In this document: one piece after another, positions 35,367-47,562 of the stretch
Layout of the letters: each line of letters begins with the position of its first letter
How positions within the stretch are numbered: position 1 is the stretch's first letter
Source of the DNA: Rutidosis leptorrhynchoides
Taxonomy: Eukaryota; Streptophyta; Magnoliopsida; Asterales; Asteraceae
Assembly (NCBI RefSeq): GCF_046630445.1
Contig: NC_092333.1
Location: 711,837,001 to 711,901,000, forward strand
Reading direction: 5' to 3'
DNA length: 64,000 bases
The notes under the pieces: generated by a model
What the model saw: only the letters and a program-made list of their open reading frames with translations
Told to the model about the DNA's origin: nothing
Database searches by the model: none
Translations under genes and position numbers: made by a program

Positions 35367-38300
35367 ATGCACCGAGCAAGACGTTCATCACCTTTTGTAC
35401 GTTCACCACCTGTAACTAGATCAAGACATTTAGCAAATATAACCGCCGTTGATTTTTCTTTAGAATCGTCATCCAGTCGACCAAGTACTTCAGTTCAAAT
35501 TTCCGATAATCCATTTTTTGAACCCAACCTCACAATTGAGAATCCGGAGAATATTCAGGAACGGTTCATAGATCCTGAACCATTAAACTTTCCTCCGGAG
35601 CCACCAATTATTCAAACAGAGATTGTTGAGGAACGAACCATTAAATCAGAATCCTCTAGTGATTTCGATTCAACAAATTCAATTATGGAGAATCTGGAAC
35701 CTTTAAGTATGGAAGACCGAATGAGAGCTAAACGCACTGGCCAAGGTCACGCAATTACTCATCCAGACATTAATGCGCCAGATTATGAAATCAAAGGACA
35801 AATTCTACACATGGTGACTAATCAATGCCAATTTTGTGGTGCGCCGAAGGAAGATCCAAATGAACATCTACGTACCTTTAATAGGATCTGCACACTATTT
35901 AAAATCCGAGAAGTAGAGGATGAACAGATATATCTCATGTTATTTCCCTGGACTTTAAAGGGAGAAGCCAAAGATTGGTTGGAATCGTTACCTGAAGGGG
36001 CGATCGATACATGGGATGTTTTAGTTGACAAATTTCTTAAACAATTCTTTCCTGCATCTAAAGCCGTAAGACTTCAAGCAGAAATTGTTACGTTTACACA
36101 GAAACCAAATGAAACTCTATATGAGGCGTGGACAAGATATGGAAAGTTGTTAAGAGGATGTCCGCAACATGGTTTAGACACCTGCCAAATAGTACAAATA
36201 TTCTACCAAGGATGCAACATCACTACAAGAAAAGACATAGATATAGCAGCTGGTGGTTCTATTATGAAGAAAACCGAAACTGATACTTACAAAATTATTG
36301 ATAATACTGCTTCCCACTCACATGAGTGGAACCAAGAAAAAGATATCGTTAGATCATCTAAAGCAGCTAGAGCCGATTCTAGCCATGACTTAGATTCCAT
36401 TTCCGCAAAGATAGATGCTGTGGAGAGACGAATGGAAAAGATGACTAAGGATATTCACTCAATACGAATTAGTTGTGAGCAGTGTGGAGGACCACATTTG
36501 ACAAAAGATTGTCTCAGTATTGAATTAACAATGGAACAAAGAGAGAATATTTCATACATAAACCAAAGGCCTGGAAATAATTATCAGAATAATTATCAAC
36601 CGCCAAGACCGATTTACAATCAAAACCAGAATTATAACAGAAATATTCCATACAACAACCAACAAGGTCCTAGCAATCAACAAGTATCCAATAATACTTA
36701 CAATCAGCAAAGACCGAATTTTCAAAACAAACCACCACAACAAACCGATGATAAAAAGCCGAATTTAGAAGATATGATGACAAAGCTAGTTGAAACTCAA
36801 ACACAGTTTTTCACATCTCAGAAACAAACCAATGAACAAAATGCTCAAGCATTTAGAAATCAACAAGCTTCTATTCAAAATCTGGAACAAGAAGTGAGTA
36901 ACCTAGCAAGGTTAATAGGTGAAAGAAAACCGGGAAGTCTACCTAGTGATACAAATGCTAACCCCCGGAGTGAAACAGCTAAAGCCATTACCACAAGAAG
37001 TGGCACAACACTTAAACCACCTGAAATACCTGTAACTTCTGATGAAGCCATTCCTACTCCACAAGAACCACAACCTGATCAAGATAAGGAAAAAGAACCG
37101 GTAGTTGAAAAGGTTAATGAAGATAACACAGTTAAGGATAAACCTTATGTTAAACCATACCAACCACCACTTCCTTACCCGAGTAAAATGAAGAAAGAGA
37201 AACTTGAAGCCGAGCAATCCAAATTTTTGGATATGTTTAAACAGATAAATGTAAATCTTCCTTTCATTGATGTGATTTCAGGAATGCCTAGATATGCTAA
37301 ATTCTTGAAAGATCTAATTTCAAATAGAAAGAAAATGGAAGAACTCTCGGCTGTTACTATGAATGCTAATTGTTCAGCAGTGCTGTTGAATAAGATACCA
37401 GAAAAACTATCTGATCCAGGAAGTTTCACAATTCCATGTTTTCTGGGTAGTCTTAGTTCAATAGAAGCATTGGCAGACTTAGGTGCTAGTATAAATCTAA
37501 TGCCGTATTCACTATACGCTAAACTAGACCTTGGAGAATTAAAACCAACCAGAATAAGCATACAACTAGCCGATAGATCAATAAAATATCCTAGAGGGAT
37601 AATGGAGAACATGCTAGTTAAAGTTGGTACTTTAGTATTTCCAGTAGATTTTGTTGTTTTGGACATGGAAGAAGATTCTCAAGTTCCTCTCATATTAGGA
37701 AGACCATTCTTAAACACGGCTAAAGCAATGATAGACGTGTTCGGTAAGAAACTGACCCTAAGTATAGAGGATGAGAGTGTTACCTTTTCAGTTGATAGAG
37801 CAATGCAACAACCACAATCTGCAGATGATACATGTTATTATATTCAAACTATAGATGCACATGCAGAATTATTAGAAGAATTTCCAGAATTACAAGGAAC
37901 GGGAGAATGTTCTTTAGGAGAAGGTAATGAACCAATTGATGAAGCTGAAATGTTAGCTACACTTATAGCTAATGGATATGAACCAACAACAGAAGAAATT
38001 CAAATGCTAAAAGAAGAAGACACATATCGATACAAATCATCGATAGAAGAACCTCCGAAATTAGAGTTAAAGCCACTTCCAAACCATTTGGAATACGCTT
38101 ATTTACATGGTGAATCTGAATTACCTGTAATAATATCGTCTTCTCTTACTGAAAATGAGAAATCACAACTCATTTCTGTGTTGAAAGCTCATAAACCAGC
38201 CATTGCATGGAAGATTCATGATATTAAAGGAATAAGTCCTTCGTATTGCACACATAAAATCTTTATGGAAGAAGGTCATAAAACGTATGTGCAACGCCAA

Positions 38301-40973
38301 CGAAGACTAAATCCTAATATGCAAGATGTAGTTAAGAAAGAGATTATTAAACTACTAGATGCAGGTTTAATTTATCCAATTTCCGATAGTCCATGGGTAA
38401 GCCCAGTTCAATGTGTACCTAAGAAGGGTGGCATGACTGTCATTACAAATGAAAAAAATGAGCTTATTCCTACTAGGACTGTAACAGGATGGCGTGTATG
38501 TATTGATTATAGAAAATTAAATGACGCCACCAGAAAAGATCACTTTCCCTTACCTTTCATAGATCAAATGTTGGAAAGATTAGCCGGAAATAGTTACTAT
38601 TGTTTTCTAGATGGATTTTCCGGATATTTTCAAATTCCAATAGCACCCGAAGATCAACAGAAAACCACATTCACGTGCCCTTATGGTACTTTTGCTTACA
38701 AACGCATGCCATTTGGACTTTGTAACGCCCCTGCAACCTTTCAAAGGTGTATGATGGCGATTTTTCACGACATGATAGAAGAATGCATGGAAGTATTCAT
38801 GGATGACTTTTCAGTCTTCGGTGATACATTTAAATCATGTCTAATTAATCTGGAACGAATGCTAATTAGATGCGAACAATCAAATCTAGTACTTAATTGG
38901 GAGAAATGCCATTTCATGGTTAAAGAAGGCATCGTTCTTGGACATAAAATTTCAAAAGAAGGAATTGAAGTGGATAGAGCTAAAGTAGATGTAATTGCTA
39001 AACTTCCACATCCCACCAATGTTAGAGGAGTTAGGAGTTTTCTAGGGCATGCCGGTTTTTACCGACGTTTCATAAAAGATTTTTCTAAAATTGCCACTCA
39101 TATGAATAAACTCCTAGAAAAGGATGCTCCATTCATCTTTTCAGATGAGTGTATCAAATCTTTTAATATTCTTAAAGAGAAACTCACTAATGCGCCGATC
39201 ATGATAACACCAAATTGGAATCTACCATTTGAACTAATGTGCGATGCAAGTGATTTTGCAATGGGAGCCGTTTTAGGACAAAGGATTGAAAAACGATTTC
39301 AACCTATATATTATGCTAGTAAGACATTACAAGGAGCACAAACGAACTATACAACTACTGAAAAAGAACTCCTTGCTATTGTCTTTGCTTTTGACAAATT
39401 TCGATCATATCTCGTTCTAGCAAAAACGGTGGTCTATACCGACCATTCTGCTCTTAGATACCTATTTTCAAAACAAGATGCTAAACCAAGATTAATCCAT
39501 TGGATCTTACTCTTACAAGAGTTTGATATTGAAATCCGAGATAAAAGAGGAGCAGAAAATCTCGCCGCTGATCATTTTTCTCGTCTTGAAAATCCTGAGT
39601 TAGAAGTTCTAAATGAATCGGCCATACAAGACAACTTTCCTGATGAATATCTATTGAAGATAGATTATAAAGAAATACCATGGTTTGCAGACTATGCAAA
39701 CTACTTAGTTTGTGGATTCCTTGAAAAAGGATTATCGTACCAAAGACGCAAGAAATTCTTCAGTGATATAAAACACTATTTCTGGGAAGATCCACATCTG
39801 TTTAAAAGTTGTCCCAATGGAATAATACGCCGATGTGTATTTGGAGATGAAGCTAGTAAAATTTTAAACCATTGTCACACAGGACCAACAGGAGGGCATT
39901 ATGGGCCTCAACTAACAGCAAGAAAAGTTTATGAAGCTGGATTCTATTGGCCTACAATTTACAAAGACGCACACCTTCTTTGCAAATCCTGTGATGCATG
40001 TCAAAGGGCCGGAAAAATAAATCAACGTGATGAAATGCCACAAAATGTCATCCAAGTATGTGAAGTATTTGACATTTGGGGTATTGACTTTATGGGTCCA
40101 TTTCCAAAATCTCATAATAATCTATATATACTCGTAGCCATTGATTATGTATCTAAATGGGCGGAAGCACAAGCTCTCCCAACTAACGATGCACGAGTTG
40201 TAGTCAACTTTTTAAAACGTCTTTTTGCAAGGTTTGGAACACCGAAAGCTTTAATAAGTGATCGGGGTACTCATTTCTGTAATAATCAACTTGAGAAAGT
40301 TCTTAAAAGATATGGAGTAACTCATAAAATCTCCACCGCATATCATCCACAAACAAGTGGACAAGTTGAAAATACCAACCGAGCTTTAAAACGTATTCTA
40401 GAGAAAACCGTAGGATCAAATCCGAAGGAATAGTCCATTAAATTGGAGGATGCACTCTGGGCTTTTAGAACAGCCTACAAAACTCCAATTGGAACCACAC
40501 CTTTTAGACTTGTTTATGGAAAAGCATGTCATCTTCCAGTAGAAATTGAACACAAAACATTTTGGGCTTTGAAGACATGTAATCTTGATTTACATGAAGC
40601 CGGACGTCTACGATTAAGTCAACTAAACGAATTAGAAGAATTAAGACATGAAGCATACGAAAATTCGTTAATCTATAAAGAAAGAACGAAGAAATGGCAT
40701 GATAAAAGAATCAGAAGTTCAAAAGAATTTGAAGAAGGAGACAGAGTTCTTCTTTTCAATTCACGATTCAAGCTATTTCCTGGAAAATTGAAATCAAGAT
40801 GGTCTGGACCATTCATAGTCAAAAGAGTTTTCCCATACGGAACGATAGAATTAATAAATTCAAATGGGATGGAATTTAAAGTTAATGGTCACAGAGTTAA
40901 ACATTACATACATGGTCCGATGGAAGTCGACAACGAAGTTAATCATAATTTCGACACCACAGCTAACTAAGTG
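35367..40973 (+). pseudogene. Athila-2 gag-pol region
   Basis: One long gag-pol region. Gag: retrotransposon gag domain around residues 150-310 ([34 protein letters not shown]), then a single CX2C-H-C knuckle ([13 protein letters not shown]) near residue 370. Protease: [17 protein letters not shown] near 37480. Reverse transcriptase: about 38300-38900, with FMDDFSVFG near 38800. RNase H: about 39230-39590. Integrase: HHCC zinc region near 39870-40000 ([20 protein letters not shown]), core with GIDFMGPFP and [14 protein letters not shown]. The sequence signatures are those of Athila. About one break. No chromodomain is present, as expected for this lineage. Confidence 0.92.
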
Positions 40974-40978
40974 TGGGG
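40969..40978 (+). other. PPT-like AAGTGTGGGG after pol
   Basis: First of four AAGTGTGGG motifs in the element (also 43969, 44317, 45594). The last one immediately precedes the 3' LTR. Confidence 0.5.
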
Positions 40979-41143
40979 AGAATCAAGTCTTTAAAGGATA
41001 ATATGTATTTCTGTTAGAGTTAGATTGTCTGTTTTCGTGTAGTTCTCGAAAATGGAACCCGAATGGTCTTTCCCTAGCAGAGCCCTAAAGAACTAGTCTT
41101 CTCCCCCCATTCTGAATTTTTATTTTTTTTAGGTTTTTACGAA

Positions 41144-41560
41144 ATGAAGACTGCCTGTGAACTAAACCATGGTCTAATGCTACACGCTTTGATCACTAAA
41201 AGAAATAATGACATACTACCGAGTGAACTAGTATCAGTAATCAGAGAAAGAATGGACGGAGTTAGAAAAGAATCCAGATGCGAAGATAATAAGTTACAAT
41301 TTGGTAAAGGAAAATCAAAATCCGCAGCGAAAAGAAGAGCACGACACCTAGAAAGATGTCACAAATGCGGAAAATGGTCACATGGAGGTAAATGTTCAAA
41401 TAATCAAACCTATTCAAATACCGAATTTGTTACTTTATGCAGAGACGGACCGTTCATATGTTTAGAAGAAAAGACACTGAATGCTCGAGGTTACGCCTAT
41501 GTAGCCATGGAAAATCAATTAAACCGACTATCTTATGAATGGGATAGATCATATAACTAA
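41144..41560 (+). CDS. Athila-2 accessory ORF with zinc-knuckle-like motif
   Basis: A 138-residue open frame beginning MKTACELNHGLMLHALITKR. A basic stretch at residues about 60-75 (KGKSKSAAKRRARHLER) precedes CHKCGKWSHGGKC, which has the C-X2-C-X4-H-X3-C spacing of a knuckle, one residue short of the standard CCHC. It lies 3' of pol, the place where Athila elements carry their third, env-like ORF, but it has no visible signal peptide or membrane segment. A nucleic-acid-binding role is possible; function is not known. Confidence 0.6.
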   Translation: MKTACELNHGLMLHALITKRNNDILPSELVSVIRERMDGVRKESRCEDNKLQFGKGKSKSAAKRRARHLERCHKCGKWSHGGKCSNNQTYSNTEFVTLCRDGPFICLEEKTLNARGYAYVAMENQLNRLSYEWDRSYN

Positions 41561-41677
41561 GAAATCTATTCCACAGGTATGTCTGTACAGTTTTTATTTT
41601 TATTTTTATTTTTAACCTTTTGATAATAAACGCTAATTTGTTCGCTAAAAAGTATTAAATTGGTATTAAATAAAATT

Positions 41678-42447
41678 AGGTTTGGCGACCGAAATTATTG
41701 ATATCATTCAAAAATTTATTACATCACTGCGAAATTTAACGTTTATTCTTAAGGTATAAATATCTTTAAACAATCAACCCAAAATATTTCAAAAAATTCG
41801 TCATGAGTTAAATTAGGTCTTGGAACCGAAATTACTTTACCGAAAAGAGGGGCGCATATTTTTGATAATATTTGATTGATTAAAGTGGGATAAAAAGACA
41901 AAAAGATTTTTAATTTTATTTTTACCATGTTTTTAAAATTAATATTTAAATCTTAAATTAATATTGTAAACTTTATAAAAACAATATATTTAAAATTGTA
42001 AATATTTGAACCATAATATAAGTTTGGTGTGAATTTATAATATGAATTTTTAAATTAAGTTTGGTGTGAATTTTTAAAATATAAATTTTTTATTTTATGC
42101 ATTTCAAATTTTAAGTTTGGTGTGAATTTTTAATAATAATTTTGAATTTTATATTTAAGTTGTGTGAATTTAAAAACAAAAATTTACTTTATCTCATTAA
42201 GTTAAGAATATGATTTTTAAAATTCGTCGTAAGTTGAAGACTAGGTCTTTGAACCGAAATTGCTTTACCCGAGAGAGGGACGAGAACTTTTATTATCATT
42301 ATTTTTAATCTCATTGAATTAAAGTATGCCAAAAACATTAAAAAACCCCAAAAATCTTAGCTTTTAAAACAATCGCTACAAAAAGATAAATTTTAAAATT
42401 TTGTCGAGGGACGGACTAGGACATCGATCCGAAACGACCTCGTCCTA
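41678..42447 (+). repeat. Diverged repeats in Athila-2 3' noncoding region
   Basis: A block around AACCGAAATT..TTTACC, preceded by AAAATTCGTC and TAGGTCTT, occurs at 41791-41853 and 42220-42283, with shorter relatives at 41678-41700, 42393-42447 and 44197-44242. Between them AAGTTTGGTGTGAATTT recurs at about 42020, 42057 and 42113, with a weaker copy near 42157. The region seems built from old duplications. Confidence 0.6.
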
Positions 42448-42533
42448 AATAACAAGGGAAACAAAATTTTAAAATTAATTACTTAATTGTTTTAATAAGT
42501 TAATGATTATAAAAAAAAATAAAAAATACCAAA

Positions 42534-42581
42534 CTCCGCGACTCGCGGAGTTTGGAGCTTAAATCTCCGCGACTCGCGGAG
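42534..42581. repeat. GC-rich palindrome pair, Athila-2 internal 3' region
   Basis: CTCCGCGACTCGCGGAG at 42534-42550 and again, identical, at 42565-42581, in an otherwise AT-rich region upstream of the ORF at 43411. Confidence 0.8.
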
Positions 42582-43410
42582 GAGTCGGATTACAGAAAAA
42601 AAAATAAAGAGCTGCAACAGCTCAGTTTCACACACCACAACTCAAAAATACTGCGAAAAACACTCCGAAAATACACCCAAAAACACCCCAAAAATCCCAA
42701 TTTTTAACGGTTAATCACCAAATTTTTTACTAAAGTCATGTTGAGAAGGATGCTATCTAAGAATTACTCAAGAAAAACGGTAAATTTCTACACCTAAACA
42801 CCATTTAATCCGAAATTTGGTGTTCTTGAGCAATTTTTTTCCCAATTTGATTTTGATGCTTTTTAGTGTAATTATGCTTAAATTGTTTATGTATTATGCT
42901 TGTATAACCTAGATTGATACTGTTTAACATGATTAGAAGCCTTAAACTTCAAATTTTGAATAATCTAGGGTTTGTGTTCTTGAGCAAATTTGGGGCTTTT
43001 TGATATAAACAGGTTATGGCCGATTTTTGTCATGAATTGTTGCTAAATTAAGTAGTGTAACATGTTTAGGTAGTTAAATGATCCAAACTTTAAGCCTAAA
43101 CATGATTTTGAGAATTAAAGTGGACTTTTTCAAGTCTAAAAATTCATGAACTTGATTTTTGAAAGATAATGCCATTTGAGACTTGTTTGATTGCTAGTAA
43201 TGATTATTTTGACATGTTGTTTGAGTTGAATGCTTATGAACTTGGCGAACATTTTCGTATATACTTATTTGAAAAAGTGTAGATTTGATGAAAATATGAA
43301 AATAAGCTTAAGTTTGATATAAATTGATAATGTCATTGTAATTATTTTGATTGATGATTTTGCTGACACTAATGCATATTTGTATGCACAAAATTTGTGT
43401 TTGATGTGTT

Positions 43411-43752
43411 TTGCAGACTGAAAGGGGTGAATCTTCATCCCAAGCCCGCAATGCTCCTGCTGAGAATTTGGAACAACAGGAGGTGGATAACTACTACAAG
43501 CAGGATATACCTCATCCAGTCATGACCTTTTCCGATATGCACTTGGAAGAGTTGCACCCGAACCTGAGATTTGACAGACTTTGGATAGATTATCCAAAAT
43601 ATCAAAGGGGTTTGCATACTCTTCATTCTAAGGTTGTTGAGGTACCGAGGGTCATAGAATGGGGACCCTTAGAAGCTGTAGAATTGGCCGGGCCAATTAG
43701 GGAATTACTTGTACAGAGGGTAAAACAACGCATTTTCAAAGACTGGCATTAA
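43411..43752 (+). CDS. Athila-2 third ORF (env-position), unknown function
   Basis: A 113-residue open frame just after a splice-acceptor-like TGTTTTGCAG (ending near 43415). The protein has a LEELHPNLRFDRLWIDYPKYQRG segment and a VIEWGPLEAVELAGPIRELL segment like proteins found in the third-ORF position of Athila-type elements. The visible ATG is upstream of the possible splice junction, so the real N-terminus may come from a spliced leader, as is known for Athila env-like transcripts. No membrane segment is visible. Confidence 0.5.
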   Translation: MQTERGESSSQARNAPAENLEQQEVDNYYKQDIPHPVMTFSDMHLEELHPNLRFDRLWIDYPKYQRGLHTLHSKVVEVPRVIEWGPLEAVELAGPIRELLVQRVKQRIFKDWH

Positions 43753-45608
43753 GTTCAGCAAAAGCAACTAATTTTGACGACAAGATGCAAAATATATGTG
43801 AAATAACAACAAGACGGAATGAACAAATGATGTGCACCATTTATCATTCAGCAAACAAACGCCAATATATTTGGAAACTTTGGTAAAATTTAATCATTTT
43901 CACACAAATCACCCTCAATAATTTAAATTGTTACTGATTTCTTGCAAATGAGAGCATTGCAAGATCTTAAGTGTGGGAAGGGGTTAAATTCTTTCGGATT
44001 TTAAAATTTTTTACTTTATACACTTGGTTACCATTAAAAATACTAGTAAAGCAGTAGTTGTATTAGAATCTAGTGCTCTCTGATAATAAAGAACGGCCCT
44101 GGTCTTATATACTGACTACCCAATTCTAGTAAAATTTTTCAAAATTTTCAATTAAATGAACTAAAAATCATGTTTATACATATTTATGAACGATAAAACT
44201 AGGTTTTAACACCGAAATTATTGTTACCTCAAAAAGGACATAAATTGAGAAACAAACTAAAATGTTAAAATTCATTTAAAATGGAATAGAGGACGATAAA
44301 AAGGAAAATAAAAGCCAAGTGTGGGAAAATTTACCAAGTTATCTTATACATATGTCACATATATCTGTAACAAATAACTGAAAATACTTTTGCTTTGGAC
44401 TAAACTAAACTGTTTTACCCGATGAAAGAAAAGAAGAGATGGATCTACACGATGAATCAATTCCATCATTAAAAGGAAGTAAAGTCTTCCGAAAAAGACA
44501 CGCGCTTCTTGATTTAGGTCATGAAGTTGTCGTCCAGACCAGCTGTAGGTTGACGAAAAATCTAGAAAAGTCATCACTAAAATCAGCAGGAAATCCACGG
44601 ACCTCAGCATTAAACAGGGTCGCCAAGTGGTCAGATTTATCCTAACCATGAGAAGGATTTATCTCGTACAATGAGGGGGCACCATGCAAATTAGCTGGAT
44701 AAGACTAATGAATCAGACCCCCAGAAAGGATAATCTCCTTTTAAAGATTAAAAATCAGCTTTTAAGACTGATATTACTCAATCCTAGAGATTGACCTTAA
44801 AGATTGAGAATTACAAACTCATGGAATTCAATGATATCTAAACTCGAGCTTGAACGAGAAAATATTTTGATCAAAATTACAAACCGATTTGTTTTCTGAA
44901 AACCCTATTTTCAATGCGTTCATTACCATTGAACGTAAAAACCTAGGAATTCACCTGGAATTCATTAGGTCACCTGAACTAAATCGGGTGTCAACCGTAA
45001 GGACGGTGGTTGCATAGTGGTCAAAGACAGGACCTTGTGCCATACCGAAAAATTATAAGGGTGAGCTTTACTATTGCTCCTACCAAGGATAGTAATTGCG
45101 TCCGACACGTTATAGACCATAATTAAAAGCATGTCAGGGGACATTGCCTTAACAGTTGCTTGTTCAACGCTTTCCTTTACAACCGGACGGTAGTTTATCG
45201 AAAGGTAATATACGGGACAAGTAAACTGGACGTGTTGCTTTCCAAATACAAGGTTAGCAAGTGGGTGACACAAAACCGCAAGTTTTGAGCTAAAATTTTC
45301 AAATCTAAAACCCACCAAACCCACAAAAATATTTTGCAAACACCGGTAAAGGGTTATCCCGGAAAACTTATCTAGGGTAAAAACTAGATTTAATTTTCAA
45401 AAGATCAAATGTTTTCATAAAGATCCAATTTCCTTAATGGATCTAAATTTTTATAGTCATGTGGGACTGTAAACCATATCGTTACTACCATTGTTTATAC
45501 CGCCGTATAGAAATCACTGATGTACAAAGTGTGAAGAATAAAGAAGTGATTCTAGTATTTCAAGACGATATTGCTTGAGGACAAGCAACACTCAAGTGTG
45601 GGAATATT
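43753..45608 (+). other. Athila-2 3' untranslated region
   Basis: Noncoding, with PPT-like AAGTGTGGG motifs at 43969 and 44317 and the probable functional polypurine tract at 45594-45608. The last ~380 bp are shared with Athila-1 (9170-9547). Confidence 0.7.
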
Positions 45609-47557
45609 TGATAATGCTAAAAACGAACATATATTTCATAGCATTATTCCTCAAGAAAGACAAGCTTTTAGTTGCAATTGTTCTATTTACAAGTGATATT
45701 CGTTTAAATAATAAAAGGTGAAGACAAAAGACAGATTCGACGAATTGAAGACGCAAACGACCAAAAAGCTCAAAAGAACAAAAGACAATCAAAGAGGTTC
45801 CAATTATTGATAAGAAACGTCTCGAAATTACAAGAGTACAAGATTCAAAACGCAAAGTACAAGATATTAAATTGTACGCAAGGACGTTCGAAAATCCGGA
45901 ACCGGGACCAGAGTCAACTCTTAACGCTCGACGCAACGGACTAAAAATTACAAGTTAACTATGTATATAAATATAATATAATATATAATTAATTATATTA
46001 ATTATATATATATTATATTTATAAATAAAAACCGTCGGCAGAGAAAGACTCCAAGGGACTGAGCTGTAATTTCATTCTCCGCGACTCGCGGAGTTTGAAG
46101 GCCAAAATGGCCGCGAGTCGCGGAGCCCCCAGTTTTGAAACTCCCTATAAAGCAAACCGAATTCTGATCATTTTCATCCATCTTTTTCTTCTTCTTCTCA
46201 TACGTAAAATATATATATATATATATTTATAATTTATATTTTAATTTTAATTTTAATTCTAATAATAAGGGTATGTTAGCGAATGTTGTAAGGGTGTAAG
46301 TCGAAATTCTGTCCGTGTAACGCTACGCTATTTTTAATCATTGTAAGTTATGTTCAACCTTTTTACATTAATGTCTCGTAGCTAAGTTATTATTATGCTT
46401 ATTTAAAACGAAGTAATCATGATGTTGGGCTAATTACTAAAATTGGGTAATTGGGCTTTGTACCATAATTGGGGTTTGGACAAAAGAACGACACTTGTGG
46501 AAATTAGACTATGAGCTATTAATGGGCTTTATATTTGTTTAACTAAATGATAGTTTGTTAATGTTAATATAAAGATTTACAATTGGGTGTCCCTATAAAT
46601 TACCATATACACTCGATCGGACACGATGGGCGGGGTATTTATATGTACGAATAATCGTTCATTTAACCGGACACGGAAATTGATTAATAGTTAATAAACT
46701 TGTTGAAACAGGGGTGAATTACATTCAAGGGTAATTGGTGTAATTGTTAACAAAGTAGTAAAACCTTGGTTTACACGCAGTCGATAACCTGGTGTATTCA
46801 TTAAACAAAGTATTAAAACCTTGTTACAATTCGAATCCCCAATTAGTTGGAATATTTAACTTCGGGTATAATAATAATTTGACGAGGACACTCGCACTTT
46901 ATATTTATGACTGATGGACTGTTATGGACAAAAACCAGACGGATATATTAAATAATCCAGGACAAAGGACAATTAACCCATGGGCATAAAACTAAAATCA
47001 ACACGTCAAACATCATGATTACGGAAGTTTAAATAAGCATAATTCTTTTATTTCATATTTAATTTCCTTTATTTTATATTTAATTGCACTTCTAATTATC
47101 GCACTTTTATTTATCGCAAGTTTATTTTATCGCACTTTTATTATTCGCAATTTCATTATCGTTATTTACTTTACGCTTTAATTTAAGTCTTGTATTTATT
47201 TTTAATATTTTACATTTGGTTTTAACTGCGACTAAAGTTTTAAAATCGACAAACCGGTCATTAAACGGTAAAAACCCCCCTTTATAATAATAATATTACT
47301 TATATATATATTTGTATTTTTATAAAAGTAAACTAATATAGCGTTAAGCTTTGTTTAAAGATTTCCCTGTGGAACGAACCGGACTTACTAAAAACTACAC
47401 TACTTTACGATTAGGTACACTGCCTATAAGTGTTGTAGCGAGGTTTAAGTATATCCATTCTATAAATAAATAAATATCTTGTGTAAAATTGTATCGTATT
47501 TAGTAGTATTTCCTGCTAAAATTAATAACTATTTTATATACACCCCGCTGCACATCA
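45609..47557 (+). repeat. Athila-2 3' LTR
   Basis: 1.95 kb, nearly identical to 32025-33971. Palindrome pair at 46077-46125, TATA-like box at 46145. Ends GCTGCACATCA and is followed by the second GGCAT (47558-47562). Confidence 0.95.
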
Positions 47558-47562
47558 GGCAT

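Larger units (their letters stand above)
32025..47557 (+). mobile_element. Athila-2: nearly complete Athila element, young
   Basis: A 15.5-kb Ty3/gypsy Athila element: LTRs 32025-33971 and 45609-47557, primer-binding site, gag-pol, a long 3' region with two more ORFs, and a polypurine tract. It is flanked by the perfect 5-bp duplication GGCAT (32020-32024 and 47558-47562). The LTRs differ at roughly 10 sites in 1.95 kb by eye, about 0.5%, so it is very young (order of 0.2 million years at 1.3e-8). It looks nearly whole, with about one break in gag-pol. Confidence 0.95.

Noticed and set aside
35134-35415. 93-codon frame just before Athila-2 gag
   Set aside because: Overlaps the gag start in another frame and has no recognisable domain; treated as leader sequence.
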